A stretch of DNA of 5,992 nt from Nitrosomonadaceae bacterium (GTDB lineage Bacteria > Pseudomonadota > Gammaproteobacteria > Burkholderiales > Usitatibacteraceae): the NCBI GenBank assembly GCA_021300055.1, contig JAJTHU010000150.1, forward strand, positions 1 through 5,992. The letters are read 5' to 3'. The translations under genes and the position numbers were made by a program. Positions 1 to 5,429 of this stretch are shown here, piece after piece (positions within the stretch are counted from its first letter, which is position 1; each line of letters begins with the position of its first letter). The notes below the pieces were generated by a model. That model searched no databases. It had not been told where the DNA came from and saw only the letters and a list, made by a program, of their open reading frames with translations.

Positions 1-271
1 GCTCGCGACGGGGGCGTACCTGCGATGGTGGGACCGAGCTGGTTTTGGAAGTGTCGGTCGACGGCATGACCTCGCGAGGCATCCTGTTGCTGGCGCCCGT
101 GCCATGCGTAAGCGAATCGCCGAAGGCGAGCACGACCGCGTCAGTCGGTAACGGCGCGAGTGGAGGCGCTTTGCTGCAGCCTGAAAGCAGTAACCCAATT
201 GCAGCAATGCACAAGAATCTACTTGCGATGCTGCGCAGCGACCAGTGTGAAGGAATCGTTGCCCTAGTCAT
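1..271 (-). CDS. SGNH/GDSL-type lipoprotein esterase (arylesterase/TesA-like), 5' part only
   Basis: This is the N-terminal 90 codons of a gene that runs off the left edge. Seen: ATG at 271, a basic N-terminus, a hydrophobic stretch (about residues 19-29) and a lipobox LLSGC with Cys32 as the predicted lipidation site. A short Pro/Ala linker follows, then VVLAFGDSLTHGTGA (46-60), the SGNH block I with Ser53 as expected nucleophile. Known of the family: such enzymes hydrolyse aryl esters, acyl-CoA thioesters or lysophospholipids; this one would sit on a membrane facing the periplasm. The start overlaps the stop of the upstream methyltransferase gene as ATGA (268-271), which indicates translational coupling; an AAGGG lies 11 nt upstream. 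Odd: residues 62-90 are Ser/Pro/Arg-rich and show no recognisable SGNH continuation in any of the three minus-strand frames. The lipoprotein and block I calls are firm; the substrate is unknown. Confidence 0.8.
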   Translation of the reverse strand, partial: MTRATIPSHWSLRSIASRFLCIAAIGLLLSGCSKAPPLAPLPTDAVVLAFGDSLTHGTGASNRMPREVMPSTDTSKTSSVPPSQVRPRRE

Positions 272-1209
272 TGCGAGTTCGTCCCTTCTAGGGTGGAGTG
301 CATGACCAGCCGTTGGGGCAATGCGCACGAGTCAGCCTCAGCCGCCCGACGCAGCTTGAAGCCAGCGTGAACACGTGTGCTCAAAAATTCCAGTTCGTCT
401 CCGTTGATGCGCGCCGGAATGTCGCCATCCGGTAGCGGCAACACAAACGCATTGCCGCTGAGCGTGACCCGGAAGCGAATTTCGCTGCGTTGTTTGCCTG
501 ACCCCACCACTAACTTGCCCTCGGCTTTTTGGTATCGCTGCGAAACAGTCAGAGTTGCTTCTGCGTCGTCTGTGCCGCACCATTTGCCCGCCATCTGCGC
601 GGGCACAACCCACAGCATCACGCGACTTGTTTTGTCTTTGCCGATGGGCTTGTCGGGCGCGGCGACGCTGCGCTCTTCGTCGGGCTGCCAATCACCCATA
701 TCCCAATCGTGCGACACCAAGCGTGTGCCCGGTTTGAGCGCAAGCAAGCGCTCGCGCAATTGCAAGTTCACGGCCGGCAGCAAATACATCGTGACCACGC
801 TCGCCGGCGAGAGGTCGGTTTTGAAAAGATCTTCTTCCCGGAACTCCGCGCGTGCTTCGACCTTGGCAGCTTTGGCGTTGGCTTGCGCGCGCTTTACCAA
901 CTGCGGGTCAATCTCGACGCCAAGCCCACGCGCGCCATAGCGAGTCGCCGCCAAGATGACGACGCGGCCATCACCTGCGCCGAGGTCGATCAGGTAATCG
1001 CGTGCGTTGACTCTGGCGATATCAAGCATGGCCTGAGTCACCGCAGGTGGGCTTACGATGAACGGCACATCGACATCGACCGCTTGCGATGCGGAGCTTG
1101 CCGGTGTTGTTTGCGCCGACGCGCTCGAGACCGCCGTCGCTGTGGCAACAGCACAGAGGACCAGCAATCCGCTGCGTGCGCAGCGGAGCATCTTGCGGCT
1201 AGCTCGCAT
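268..1209 (-). CDS. Exported class I SAM-dependent methyltransferase, FAM173-like, with C-terminal beta domain
   Basis: A 313-residue protein if it starts at ATG 1209. Seen: a Sec-type signal peptide with Arg/Lys-rich n-region, hydrophobic core GLLVLCAVATATAV and an ASA-Q cleavage site near residue 32. The Rossmann methyltransferase domain follows: SPPAVTQAMLDIA, motif I DLGAGDGR (75-82), acidic EID after strand 2 (99-101), TMYLLPAVN (about 140-148) and SHDWDMGDW (166-174). Residues ~205-290 look like a separate beta-rich domain starting near MAGKWCG. The catalytic part resembles the FAM173/ATPSC-KMT lysine methyltransferase group; the substrate is unknown. The start overlaps the end of maiA by 11 nt, and the stop overlaps the esterase start (ATGA), so all three genes are probably co-transcribed. 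Starts at 1233 (ATG) or 1191 (ATG, no overlap) are possible; none has a good ribosome binding site. Odd: an export signal on an enzyme that needs SAM. Confidence 0.85.
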   Translation of the reverse strand: MRASRKMLRCARSGLLVLCAVATATAVSSASAQTTPASSASQAVDVDVPFIVSPPAVTQAMLDIARVNARDYLIDLGAGDGRVVILAATRYGARGLGVEIDPQLVKRAQANAKAAKVEARAEFREEDLFKTDLSPASVVTMYLLPAVNLQLRERLLALKPGTRLVSHDWDMGDWQPDEERSVAAPDKPIGKDKTSRVMLWVVPAQMAGKWCGTDDAEATLTVSQRYQKAEGKLVVGSGKQRSEIRFRVTLSGNAFVLPLPDGDIPARINGDELEFLSTRVHAGFKLRRAAEADSCALPQRLVMHSTLEGTNSQ

Positions 1210-1837
1210 CGGGCTGACGAGAGGGGTGGGCATCTGCAAACGCTGGCAATTGCATGGCGCGGTCGTAGATAGCCATGATCATGGGGAATGGGTCGAGCGC
1301 GCAGGAGAACCGCTGTGCGTTGGTCACTTGCGGGACGAGGCAGATGTCGGCGATGGTTGGAAAGTCGCCCACGCAGAAGGGGCTCTGCACTGCACGGCGC
1401 TTTAGCATGGCTTCGAGGGCGGCGAAGCCTTCGTGTATCCAGCCGCAGTACCAGCGCGTACGTGCGCTCTCGTCCAATTTGAGGGGGTCGGAGAGGTAAG
1501 CAAGCACACGTGTGTTGTTAAGCGGATGAATATCGCAAGCGATGAGCTGCGCGATCTGCCGAGCGAAGGCGCGCGATTCGATGTCCGCTGGCAACAGCGG
1601 TGGGGTAGGGTATTTCTCCTCAAGATACTCAATGATGGCGAGCGATTGGGAGAGCCCAAGGTCACCATCCACCAAAAAAGGCACCAGCCCCTGCGGGTTC
1701 ACTTCGCGGTAGGCGGCTTGCTTTTGCTCGCCGCGCACGAGGTGAACTCCGCGGCGTTCTGCCGTGAGTTGCTTCAAATTGAGCGCAATGCGTAGTCGAA
1801 ACGACGCAGACGAGCGAAAATAGTCGTAGATGATCAT
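1199..1837 (-). CDS. maiA: Maleylacetoacetate isomerase (zeta-class glutathione transferase)
   Basis: A 212-residue cytosolic enzyme that uses glutathione to isomerise maleylacetoacetate to fumarylacetoacetate in tyrosine/homogentisate or gentisate-type degradation. Seen: N-terminal thioredoxin-like domain with the zeta-class motif SSASFRLRIALNLK (9-22), NPQGLVPFLVDG (glutathione-contact cis-Pro region) and SQSLAIIEYLEEKYP. The helical C-terminal domain contains DIHPLNNTRVLAYL and FCVGDFPTIADICLVPQV. The serines of the SSxS motif are present; the Cys found there in eukaryotic zeta enzymes is Ala11. The start at 1837 gives the canonical MIIYDYFRSS beginning; an in-frame start 24 nt upstream would add an untypical leader. 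Length is normal for the family. Its usual partner fumarylacetoacetase is not in the window; instead the gene leads an overlapping unit with the methyltransferase and esterase. The Nudix gene diverges from it across 62 bp. Confidence 0.93.
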   Translation of the reverse strand: MIIYDYFRSSASFRLRIALNLKQLTAERRGVHLVRGEQKQAAYREVNPQGLVPFLVDGDLGLSQSLAIIEYLEEKYPTPPLLPADIESRAFARQIAQLIACDIHPLNNTRVLAYLSDPLKLDESARTRWYCGWIHEGFAALEAMLKRRAVQSPFCVGDFPTIADICLVPQVTNAQRFSCALDPFPMIMAIYDRAMQLPAFADAHPSRQPDAS

Positions 1838-1889
1838 TGCGGGTCGACGGTGCGCGAGCAACGCGGGCGCGATGCAAGTCTGCCATCAC

Positions 1890-1894
1890 AGGAG
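1890..1894 (+). promoter_or_regulatory. Shine-Dalgarno AGGAG of the Nudix gene
   Basis: AGGAG followed by a 5-nt spacer and ATG at 1900. It decides the start of the Nudix gene against the upstream in-frame start at 1837. Confidence 0.75.
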
Positions 1895-1899
1895 TTTGG

Positions 1900-2625
1900 A
1901 TGTCCTCAAAGTATAGCGACGCCTCCGCGTCGATTGAGCGTAGTCTGCCGCAGTTGCCGATCACGCGCGGCCGTGCGCTCAATTGGCTCGCATCGAGCGC
2001 GGCGGTTGCAGCGAGTGGAGACGAGCGCTTCGCCGACGATGGCGAAACACTCGATTTGCGCACGCGCGATCAACGACTTAAGCCGCTCAAGCCTGCTGCC
2101 GTGCTGTTGCTAGTTGTCGAGCGCGATGAACCGACCATTGTGTTCACACAGCGTACCGCGCACCTTACTGACCACGCGGGGCAAATTAGTTTTCCCGGCG
2201 GGCGTGTTGAGGAGTCCGACGCCAACGCTGCCGCAACAGCGCTTCGCGAAGCCCAAGAAGAAACCGGGGTGGATGCCTCCCAAGTTGAGGTGCTGGGCCA
2301 CTTACCGCAATACACGACGGGCACGGGATATCACATCACGCCGGTCGTGGGGTGGCTTGCGTCGCCGCCGGTTTATCAGCCCGATGCGTCAGAAGTTTCA
2401 GAGGTGTTCGAGGTGCCCGTTAGGTTTTTGATCGACCCACGTAACCAGCGGCGCGAGGCGGCCATGTATCGGGGCCGGATGCGGGAGTACTACGCCATTC
2501 CGTTTGAGCATCGCTACATTTGGGGTGCGACGGCGGGCATGCTGATTACGTTTTCGCGAGTGGTATCCCACGCGGAAGGATGGGGCACGCTTGACCCCGT
2601 GCAGATGGCGCTCGACTCGGCCTAA
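1900..2625 (+). CDS. Nudix hydrolase, CoA pyrophosphatase type (NudL/YeaB-like)
   Basis: A 241-residue protein. The family cleaves CoA and acyl-CoA derivatives to 3',5'-ADP and (acyl-)4'-phosphopantetheine. Seen: beta strand AAVLLLVV (66-73), RTAHLTDHAGQISFPGG (85-101) corresponding to the CoA-binding NuCoA region, and the Nudix core REAQEETGV (116-124) with Glu117, Glu120 and Glu121 as metal ligands. TTGTGYHITPVVGWL (139-153), typical of this subfamily, follows, with C-terminal HRYIWGATAGML (204-215). The first ~60 residues before the Nudix domain are a less conserved leader. The start at 1900 is chosen because AGGAG (1890-1894) lies 5 nt before it; the longer in-frame start at 1837 would overlap the maiA start codon and lacks such a site. 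The gene diverges from maiA and converges on the small cysteine-rich gene with a 23-nt gap. CoA as substrate is a family inference. Confidence 0.92.
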   Translation: MSSKYSDASASIERSLPQLPITRGRALNWLASSAAVAASGDERFADDGETLDLRTRDQRLKPLKPAAVLLLVVERDEPTIVFTQRTAHLTDHAGQISFPGGRVEESDANAAATALREAQEETGVDASQVEVLGHLPQYTTGTGYHITPVVGWLASPPVYQPDASEVSEVFEVPVRFLIDPRNQRREAAMYRGRMREYYAIPFEHRYIWGATAGMLITFSRVVSHAEGWGTLDPVQMALDSA

Positions 2626-2636
2626 CGGTTCATTGC

Positions 2637-2668
2637 TCGGGACACAGACTAAAGGTTGTGTGAGCCGA
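2637..2668. terminator. Weak hairpin between convergent genes
   Basis: Arms TCGG-G-ACACA (2637-2646) and TGTGT-GAG-CCGA (2657-2668) pair in two blocks of 4 and 5 bp with a small internal bulge and a 10-nt loop. The hairpin spans the stop codon of the minus-strand small gene and lies 11 nt after the Nudix stop, where a bidirectional terminator would be expected. No T-run follows on either strand, so an intrinsic terminator is only a possibility. Confidence 0.25.
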
Positions 2669-3113
2669 TCATCAAGCGCTCGTACTGATCGTATTTCTCG
2701 TTAATGCCGCCGCCCTCTCCGGGGGAACGCTTAACCGTGACCCAAACCTCCGACGCAAAGCCCTCGGCTGTTTCGACGGTGTAGTTGATTTCTTCTTCGG
2801 CGACCGCGCGCGCGGTTTCGAAGTCTGGGGCCTTCCAGTCGAATAGCAGGTGTTGCGCGAGCTGATCCTTGAAAATCTCAATATCGGCATCACTCACGTC
2901 GACAACCTCGGCGAGGGTCACCCGCGCACGGCGCGTGATCGACAGAAACGATTCGTCACAAAAACAACGCGGATTGCAGCGGTAGCCAGCAGAAAGGTCG
3001 CAAACCGTGAAGCCACCGGTGCATACCCATTCGTCGGCGTCGCAGGCGGCGGTGGCGGCGTAGCGTTCAGCGTCAGAGTCGTCTAGGCGGACCGCTTTGA
3101 GGAATTTGGGCAT
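2649..3113 (-). CDS. Small cysteine-rich protein, tentatively DUF6505-like; function unknown
   Basis: A 154-residue protein starting MPKFLKAVRLDDSDAERY. I do not recognise a function. The layout resembles, from memory, the DUF6505 family: an RLDxSD opening, DEWVCTGGF (27-35), a central FLSI block and an acidic ARAVAEEEINYTVE helix (101-114). It has no signal peptide or membrane segment, so it is probably cytosolic. Odd: six cysteines (24, 31, 38, 46, 50, 52) fall within 29 residues, ending in C-N-P-R-C-F-C, which could bind a metal or an Fe-S cluster. Start: ATG at 3113 is preferred because the family-like sequence begins there. A longer in-frame form from GTG 3185 would run through the TTGG-N3-CCAA palindromes. 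Neither start has a clear ribosome binding site. It converges on the Nudix gene and diverges from the lipoprotein gene. It is clearly coding, with low certainty on family. Confidence 0.75.
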   Translation of the reverse strand: MPKFLKAVRLDDSDAERYAATAACDADEWVCTGGFTVCDLSAGYRCNPRCFCDESFLSITRRARVTLAEVVDVSDADIEIFKDQLAQHLLFDWKAPDFETARAVAEEEINYTVETAEGFASEVWVTVKRSPGEGGGINEKYDQYERLMIGSHNL

Positions 3114-3129
3114 GTTGGGCGTGGCTATC

Positions 3130-3177
3130 TTTGGTGACCAATTTTGGCCAAGTTGGTTGTGGAACTTGGTCGCCAAA
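3130..3177. promoter_or_regulatory. Paired TTGG-N3-CCAA palindromes, probable operator
   Basis: Seen: TTTGGTGACCAA (3130-3141) and TTGGTCGCCAAA (3166-3177). Each is a TTGG-N3-CCAA palindrome; they are inverted copies of each other matching at 11 of 12 positions, with starts 35-36 bp apart. Between them lies the further palindrome TTGGCCAA (3144-3151). The site sits between the divergent starts at 3113 (minus) and 3259 (plus). Repeated dyads of one sequence suit a dimeric regulator binding two or three times. The same arms could also form a 12-bp stem with a 24-nt loop in a transcript. Confidence 0.4.
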
Positions 3178-3220
3178 TCGCGCACTAACGAAAGTGCTTA
3201 AATGTTTGGCATCAGTGCCG

Positions 3221-3242
3221 GGCCAGCAGGATCGGCCAGCAG
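3221..3242 (+). repeat. 9-bp direct repeat GGCCAGCAG
   Basis: GGCCAGCAG occurs at 3221-3229 and again at 3234-3242, 13 bp apart, just before the ribosome binding site of the lipoprotein gene. If translation started at ATG 3202 it would encode a low-complexity Ala/Gly/Ser leader. It fits better as untranslated leader DNA. It may be incidental. Confidence 0.4.
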
Positions 3243-3248
3243 AAACCC

Positions 3249-3252
3249 GAGG
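3249..3252 (+). promoter_or_regulatory. Shine-Dalgarno GAGG before GTG start
   Basis: GAGG with a 6-nt spacer to GTG 3259. Together with the signal peptide that begins there, it decides the start of the lipoprotein gene over ATG 3202, which has no such site. Confidence 0.55.
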
Positions 3253-3258
3253 TTCCCC

Positions 3259-4203
3259 GTGAGTCGCCTACGCATTATCTTCGCTTTCGTTGGTTCGGTC
3301 GTGCTCGCCGCGCTGGCTGGCTGTGGCGCGGCGAATCTCGCCTATAACAATGCGCCGATGGCTGTCGCCTATGTTGTTGATGACTGGGTGGACCTGAAGT
3401 CTGAGCAGCGTGCCTTCCTTAAATCCCGGGTTGAGTCCCTGCTGGTGTGGCACCGAGCGAATGAACTGCCCGCGTATCAGCAACTACTTCGCGAAGCGAT
3501 GGCGCGCGTAGCCCCAGCGCCACCCAGCGGTCAGTCGCCGAATAAATTCATCAGCCAAGCCGCCGCATCCACCACGGCATCGACAGCTCCTTCAGGCAAC
3601 AGCGCGCCTGCACCCACGGTCCAAGATGTCAGCCGCCTCTATGCCGAGAGTCGACAGGCAATCGAGCGCGTTGCTGAGAAGGCCATGCCTGACATCGTCG
3701 CGTTCATGCAGACGCTTAAGCCCGAGCAAATCAGCTACCTCGAGCGCAAATTCACGGAAGACAACGCCAAGCTGGAGCAGCAGATGCGCGCGCCACTTGT
3801 TGAGCGCAAGCGCGCGCGTGTCACGCGGTACGTGGAGCGCTTTGAGGGCTGGATGGGCAAGTTGTCACCTGAACAAGTGGCACTTATCCAAGCGCGGGTT
3901 GAGCCGTTGCCGTTCTCCGAAGAACTGCGCCTAGCGGATCGGCGACGCTGGCAGGCTGAATTGCTGGCGATGCTGAAGTCTCGCCCGGACGCCGTGACGA
4001 TCGAGCGCGAAATGCGCGTATTGCTGTTGACCCCCGAGGTGCGCCGCAGTGCGGAATATCGCGCGCGTTGGGCGGCGCAACAAGATGTGGTGATGAACCT
4101 GACTGCCGAGCTCATGGCGCTTGCCACGCCAAAGCAGCGCGAGTCTGTGCGCAAGCGCTTGGACGGTTACGTCAACGACCTCGCTGGCTTGCTCAAGACC
4201 TGA
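3259..4203 (+). CDS. DUF6279-like helical lipoprotein
   Basis: A 314-residue predicted lipoprotein, function unknown. Seen: n-region MSRLR, hydrophobic core IIFAFVGSVVLAA and lipobox LAGC (19-22) with Cys22 as acylation site. Then comes the family-like opening NLAYNNAPMAVAYVVDDWVDL (26-46), followed by WHRANELPAYQQLL (64-77). Almost all the rest is amphipathic helix rich in Arg, Glu and Gln, including LSPEQVALIQARVEPLP (202-218). Residues ~85-121 are a Pro/Ser/Ala/Thr-rich insert (PAPPSG through SAPAPT) that breaks the helical part. It would be anchored in the outer or inner membrane, facing the periplasm; Gly at +2 does not signal inner-membrane retention. The GTG start is chosen for its GAGG site and for the resulting textbook signal peptide. 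An ATG at 3202 would add 19 residues ahead of it. It is followed after 22 bp by the convergent pip gene. Confidence 0.85.
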   Translation: MSRLRIIFAFVGSVVLAALAGCGAANLAYNNAPMAVAYVVDDWVDLKSEQRAFLKSRVESLLVWHRANELPAYQQLLREAMARVAPAPPSGQSPNKFISQAAASTTASTAPSGNSAPAPTVQDVSRLYAESRQAIERVAEKAMPDIVAFMQTLKPEQISYLERKFTEDNAKLEQQMRAPLVERKRARVTRYVERFEGWMGKLSPEQVALIQARVEPLPFSEELRLADRRRWQAELLAMLKSRPDAVTIEREMRVLLLTPEVRRSAEYRARWAAQQDVVMNLTAELMALATPKQRESVRKRLDGYVNDLAGLLKT

Positions 4204-4225
4204 GCAACGCCGCGTCGAGGCGACG

Positions 4226-5227
4226 TCAACGCCCAAGCCGAGCCTTGAGGCGCTCCATAGTCTCAATCAGCCGCGCACGAATGCCCGGCTCAAAGGCTGA
4301 GTGACCCGCATCGGGCACGATCTGGTAGTCGGCCTCTGGAAATGCGCGCGCCAAATCACCCGCAGAGACGATTGGGCACACCATGTCGTAGCGACCTTGC
4401 ACGATGGTCGTCGGGATGTGGCGAACGCGGTCGATGTTGTCGAGCAAGAAGTTGGGTGGCAGAAAGATATCGTGCACGAAATAGTGCGTTTCCATACGCG
4501 CAAGACCCAACGAAACGCGGTCAGAGCCGAAGTTCGCCACGACGCCCGGGTTGGGCAACAACGTCGAGCACGAACCTTCGTAGATGCTCCATGCGCGCGC
4601 CGCTGTTAGGTGCACTTTTGGGTCAGGGTCATGGATGCGCCGGTGGTAGGCGTGGAGGATGTCCTTGTGCTCATCGGCGGGTAGGTGCGAAACCAATGCG
4701 TGCCAGGCCTCTGGGAAGACGTTTCGCATGCCGTAAAGAAACCAGTCGACTTCGCTCTGGCGGCACAAGAAGATGCCGCGGAGAACCAACGCCATCACCG
4801 CGTGCGGGTGGTGCTCTGCGTAGGCAAGCGCGAGGGTCGAGCCCCACGAGCCACCGAACACAACCCAGCGGGCAATGCCGAGTTTGGTGCGTAGGCGCTC
4901 AATGTCCTCAACGAGTAGCGGCGTCGTGTTGTTCCGCGTTTCGCCCAGCGGCGTGGAGCGTCCCGCGCCGCGCTGGTCAAAGATGACGATGCGATAGAAC
5001 GCAGGATCGAAAAACTGCCGATGAGCAGCAGACGCACCCGAGCCCGGACCACCGTGTAGGAACAACACCGGCACGCCCTTGGGATTGCCGGACTGCTCAA
5101 AGTACATCGTGTGGATGTCATCCAGCGGCAGGATGCCGGTCTCAAACGGCTCGATAGGTGGGAAGAAGTCGCTTCGTAAGGCCTGGGTCAGCGAGTCGGC
5201 GTAGTTTGGTGGAGTGGTCGGCGTCAT
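4226..5227 (-). CDS. pip: Proline iminopeptidase (alpha/beta hydrolase, peptidase family S33)
   Basis: A 333-residue cytosolic peptidase that removes N-terminal proline from peptides. Seen: HGGPG oxyanion loop (58-62), DQRGAGRS (84-91) and nucleophile elbow GGSWGS with Ser127. Asp281 in GRYDMVCP and His309 in DAGHSAFEP complete the triad. The cap domain carries AWSIYEG (Glu217) and ARMETHYF (Glu246), matching the two glutamates that in this family hold the substrate's free amino end. Together these separate it from generic alpha/beta hydrolases. It is somewhat longer than usual because ~22 residues precede the normal PPIEPFETG opening; no later ATG, GTG or TTG gives a better start, and no clear ribosome binding site is seen before 5227. 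It stands alone, convergent with the lipoprotein gene on one side and divergent from phaZ on the other. Confidence 0.95.
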   Translation of the reverse strand: MTPTTPPNYADSLTQALRSDFFPPIEPFETGILPLDDIHTMYFEQSGNPKGVPVLFLHGGPGSGASAAHRQFFDPAFYRIVIFDQRGAGRSTPLGETRNNTTPLLVEDIERLRTKLGIARWVVFGGSWGSTLALAYAEHHPHAVMALVLRGIFLCRQSEVDWFLYGMRNVFPEAWHALVSHLPADEHKDILHAYHRRIHDPDPKVHLTAARAWSIYEGSCSTLLPNPGVVANFGSDRVSLGLARMETHYFVHDIFLPPNFLLDNIDRVRHIPTTIVQGRYDMVCPIVSAGDLARAFPEADYQIVPDAGHSAFEPGIRARLIETMERLKARLGR

Positions 5228-5362
5228 GTGCGCAGGGTAGCAGGATTTGCGCTGGGGTTGCGCGATGGCCGCAGCGCGCAGGCTCGGTAGAGGGCTTGGT
5301 TGCTCAAGAAAGCGATGTTTTTCGGCCGTTTAGGGACGCGGTGGCCGCATGCTGCGGTGCAG

Positions 5363-5368
5363 TAAAAT
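5363..5368 (+). promoter_or_regulatory. Possible -10 box of phaZ
   Basis: TAAAAT, one mismatch from TATAAT, in a locally AT-rich spot within GC-rich DNA, 62 nt before the phaZ start. No good TTGACA-like -35 stands 16-18 bp upstream; the dyad CCGCA-TGC-TGCGG (5345-5357) covers part of that interval and could bind an activator or repressor. Confidence 0.35.
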
Positions 5369-5415
5369 AGCCCAACAGGCTAGAAGAAGACCGGCGCCGC
5401 CCCGGCACTAACACT

Positions 5416-5420
5416 AAGGG
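5416..5420 (+). promoter_or_regulatory. Shine-Dalgarno AAGGG of phaZ
   Basis: AAGGG directly abuts an in-frame ATG at 5421 and lies 9 nt before the ATG at 5430. The spacing favours 5430, which also gives the family-typical MLYQ opening. Confidence 0.6.
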
Positions 5421-5429
5421 ATGATAAGC

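Larger units (their letters stand above)
5228..5429. other. Intergenic region between divergent pip and phaZ
   Basis: 202 bp without a supportable gene. It holds the probable phaZ promoter (-10-like TAAAAT at 5363-5368), a short perfect dyad CCGCA-TGC-TGCGG (5345-5357) just upstream of it, and a leader of about 60 nt ending in the phaZ ribosome binding site. No pip promoter could be picked out by eye. Confidence 0.5.

Noticed and set aside
45..305. Plus-strand open frame of 86 codons at the left edge
   Set aside because: It lies antisense to the lipoprotein esterase start and methyltransferase end, has no recognisable motif, and the minus-strand reading has a lipobox and GDSL block.
529..1272. 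Long plus-strand open frame of 247 codons opposite the methyltransferase
   Set aside because: Its composition is that of an antisense shadow in GC-rich DNA (Arg/Cys/His-rich), without domains, while the minus strand carries clear methyltransferase motifs.
1662..2063. Minus-strand open frame of 133 codons spanning the maiA/Nudix divergent region
   Set aside because: It is Ser/Arg-rich, crosses two supported genes in other frames and shows no domain.
3114..3185. N-terminal extension of the cysteine-rich protein from GTG 3185
   Set aside because: The DNA here is built of TTGG/CCAA dyads, the added residues resemble no family, and there is no ribosome binding site.
3202..3258. N-terminal extension of the lipoprotein from ATG 3202
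   Set aside because: It has no ribosome binding site, would put 19 extra residues before a complete lipoprotein signal peptide, and includes a 9-bp direct repeat typical of leader DNA.
3735..4154. Minus-strand open frame of 139 codons opposite the lipoprotein gene
   Set aside because: It is Ser/Arg-rich and without domains, entirely within a gene with a clear signal peptide and lipobox on the plus strand.
4212..4226. Short hairpin CGTCG-AGG-CGACG between the lipoprotein gene and pip
   Set aside because: It has only 5 perfect pairs plus one wobble, a 3-nt loop and no T-run on either strand. It is too weak to call a terminator.
4342..4986. Plus-strand open frame of 214 codons opposite pip
   Set aside because: It is an Arg/Gly/Cys-rich shadow without motifs, fully inside the well-supported proline iminopeptidase gene.
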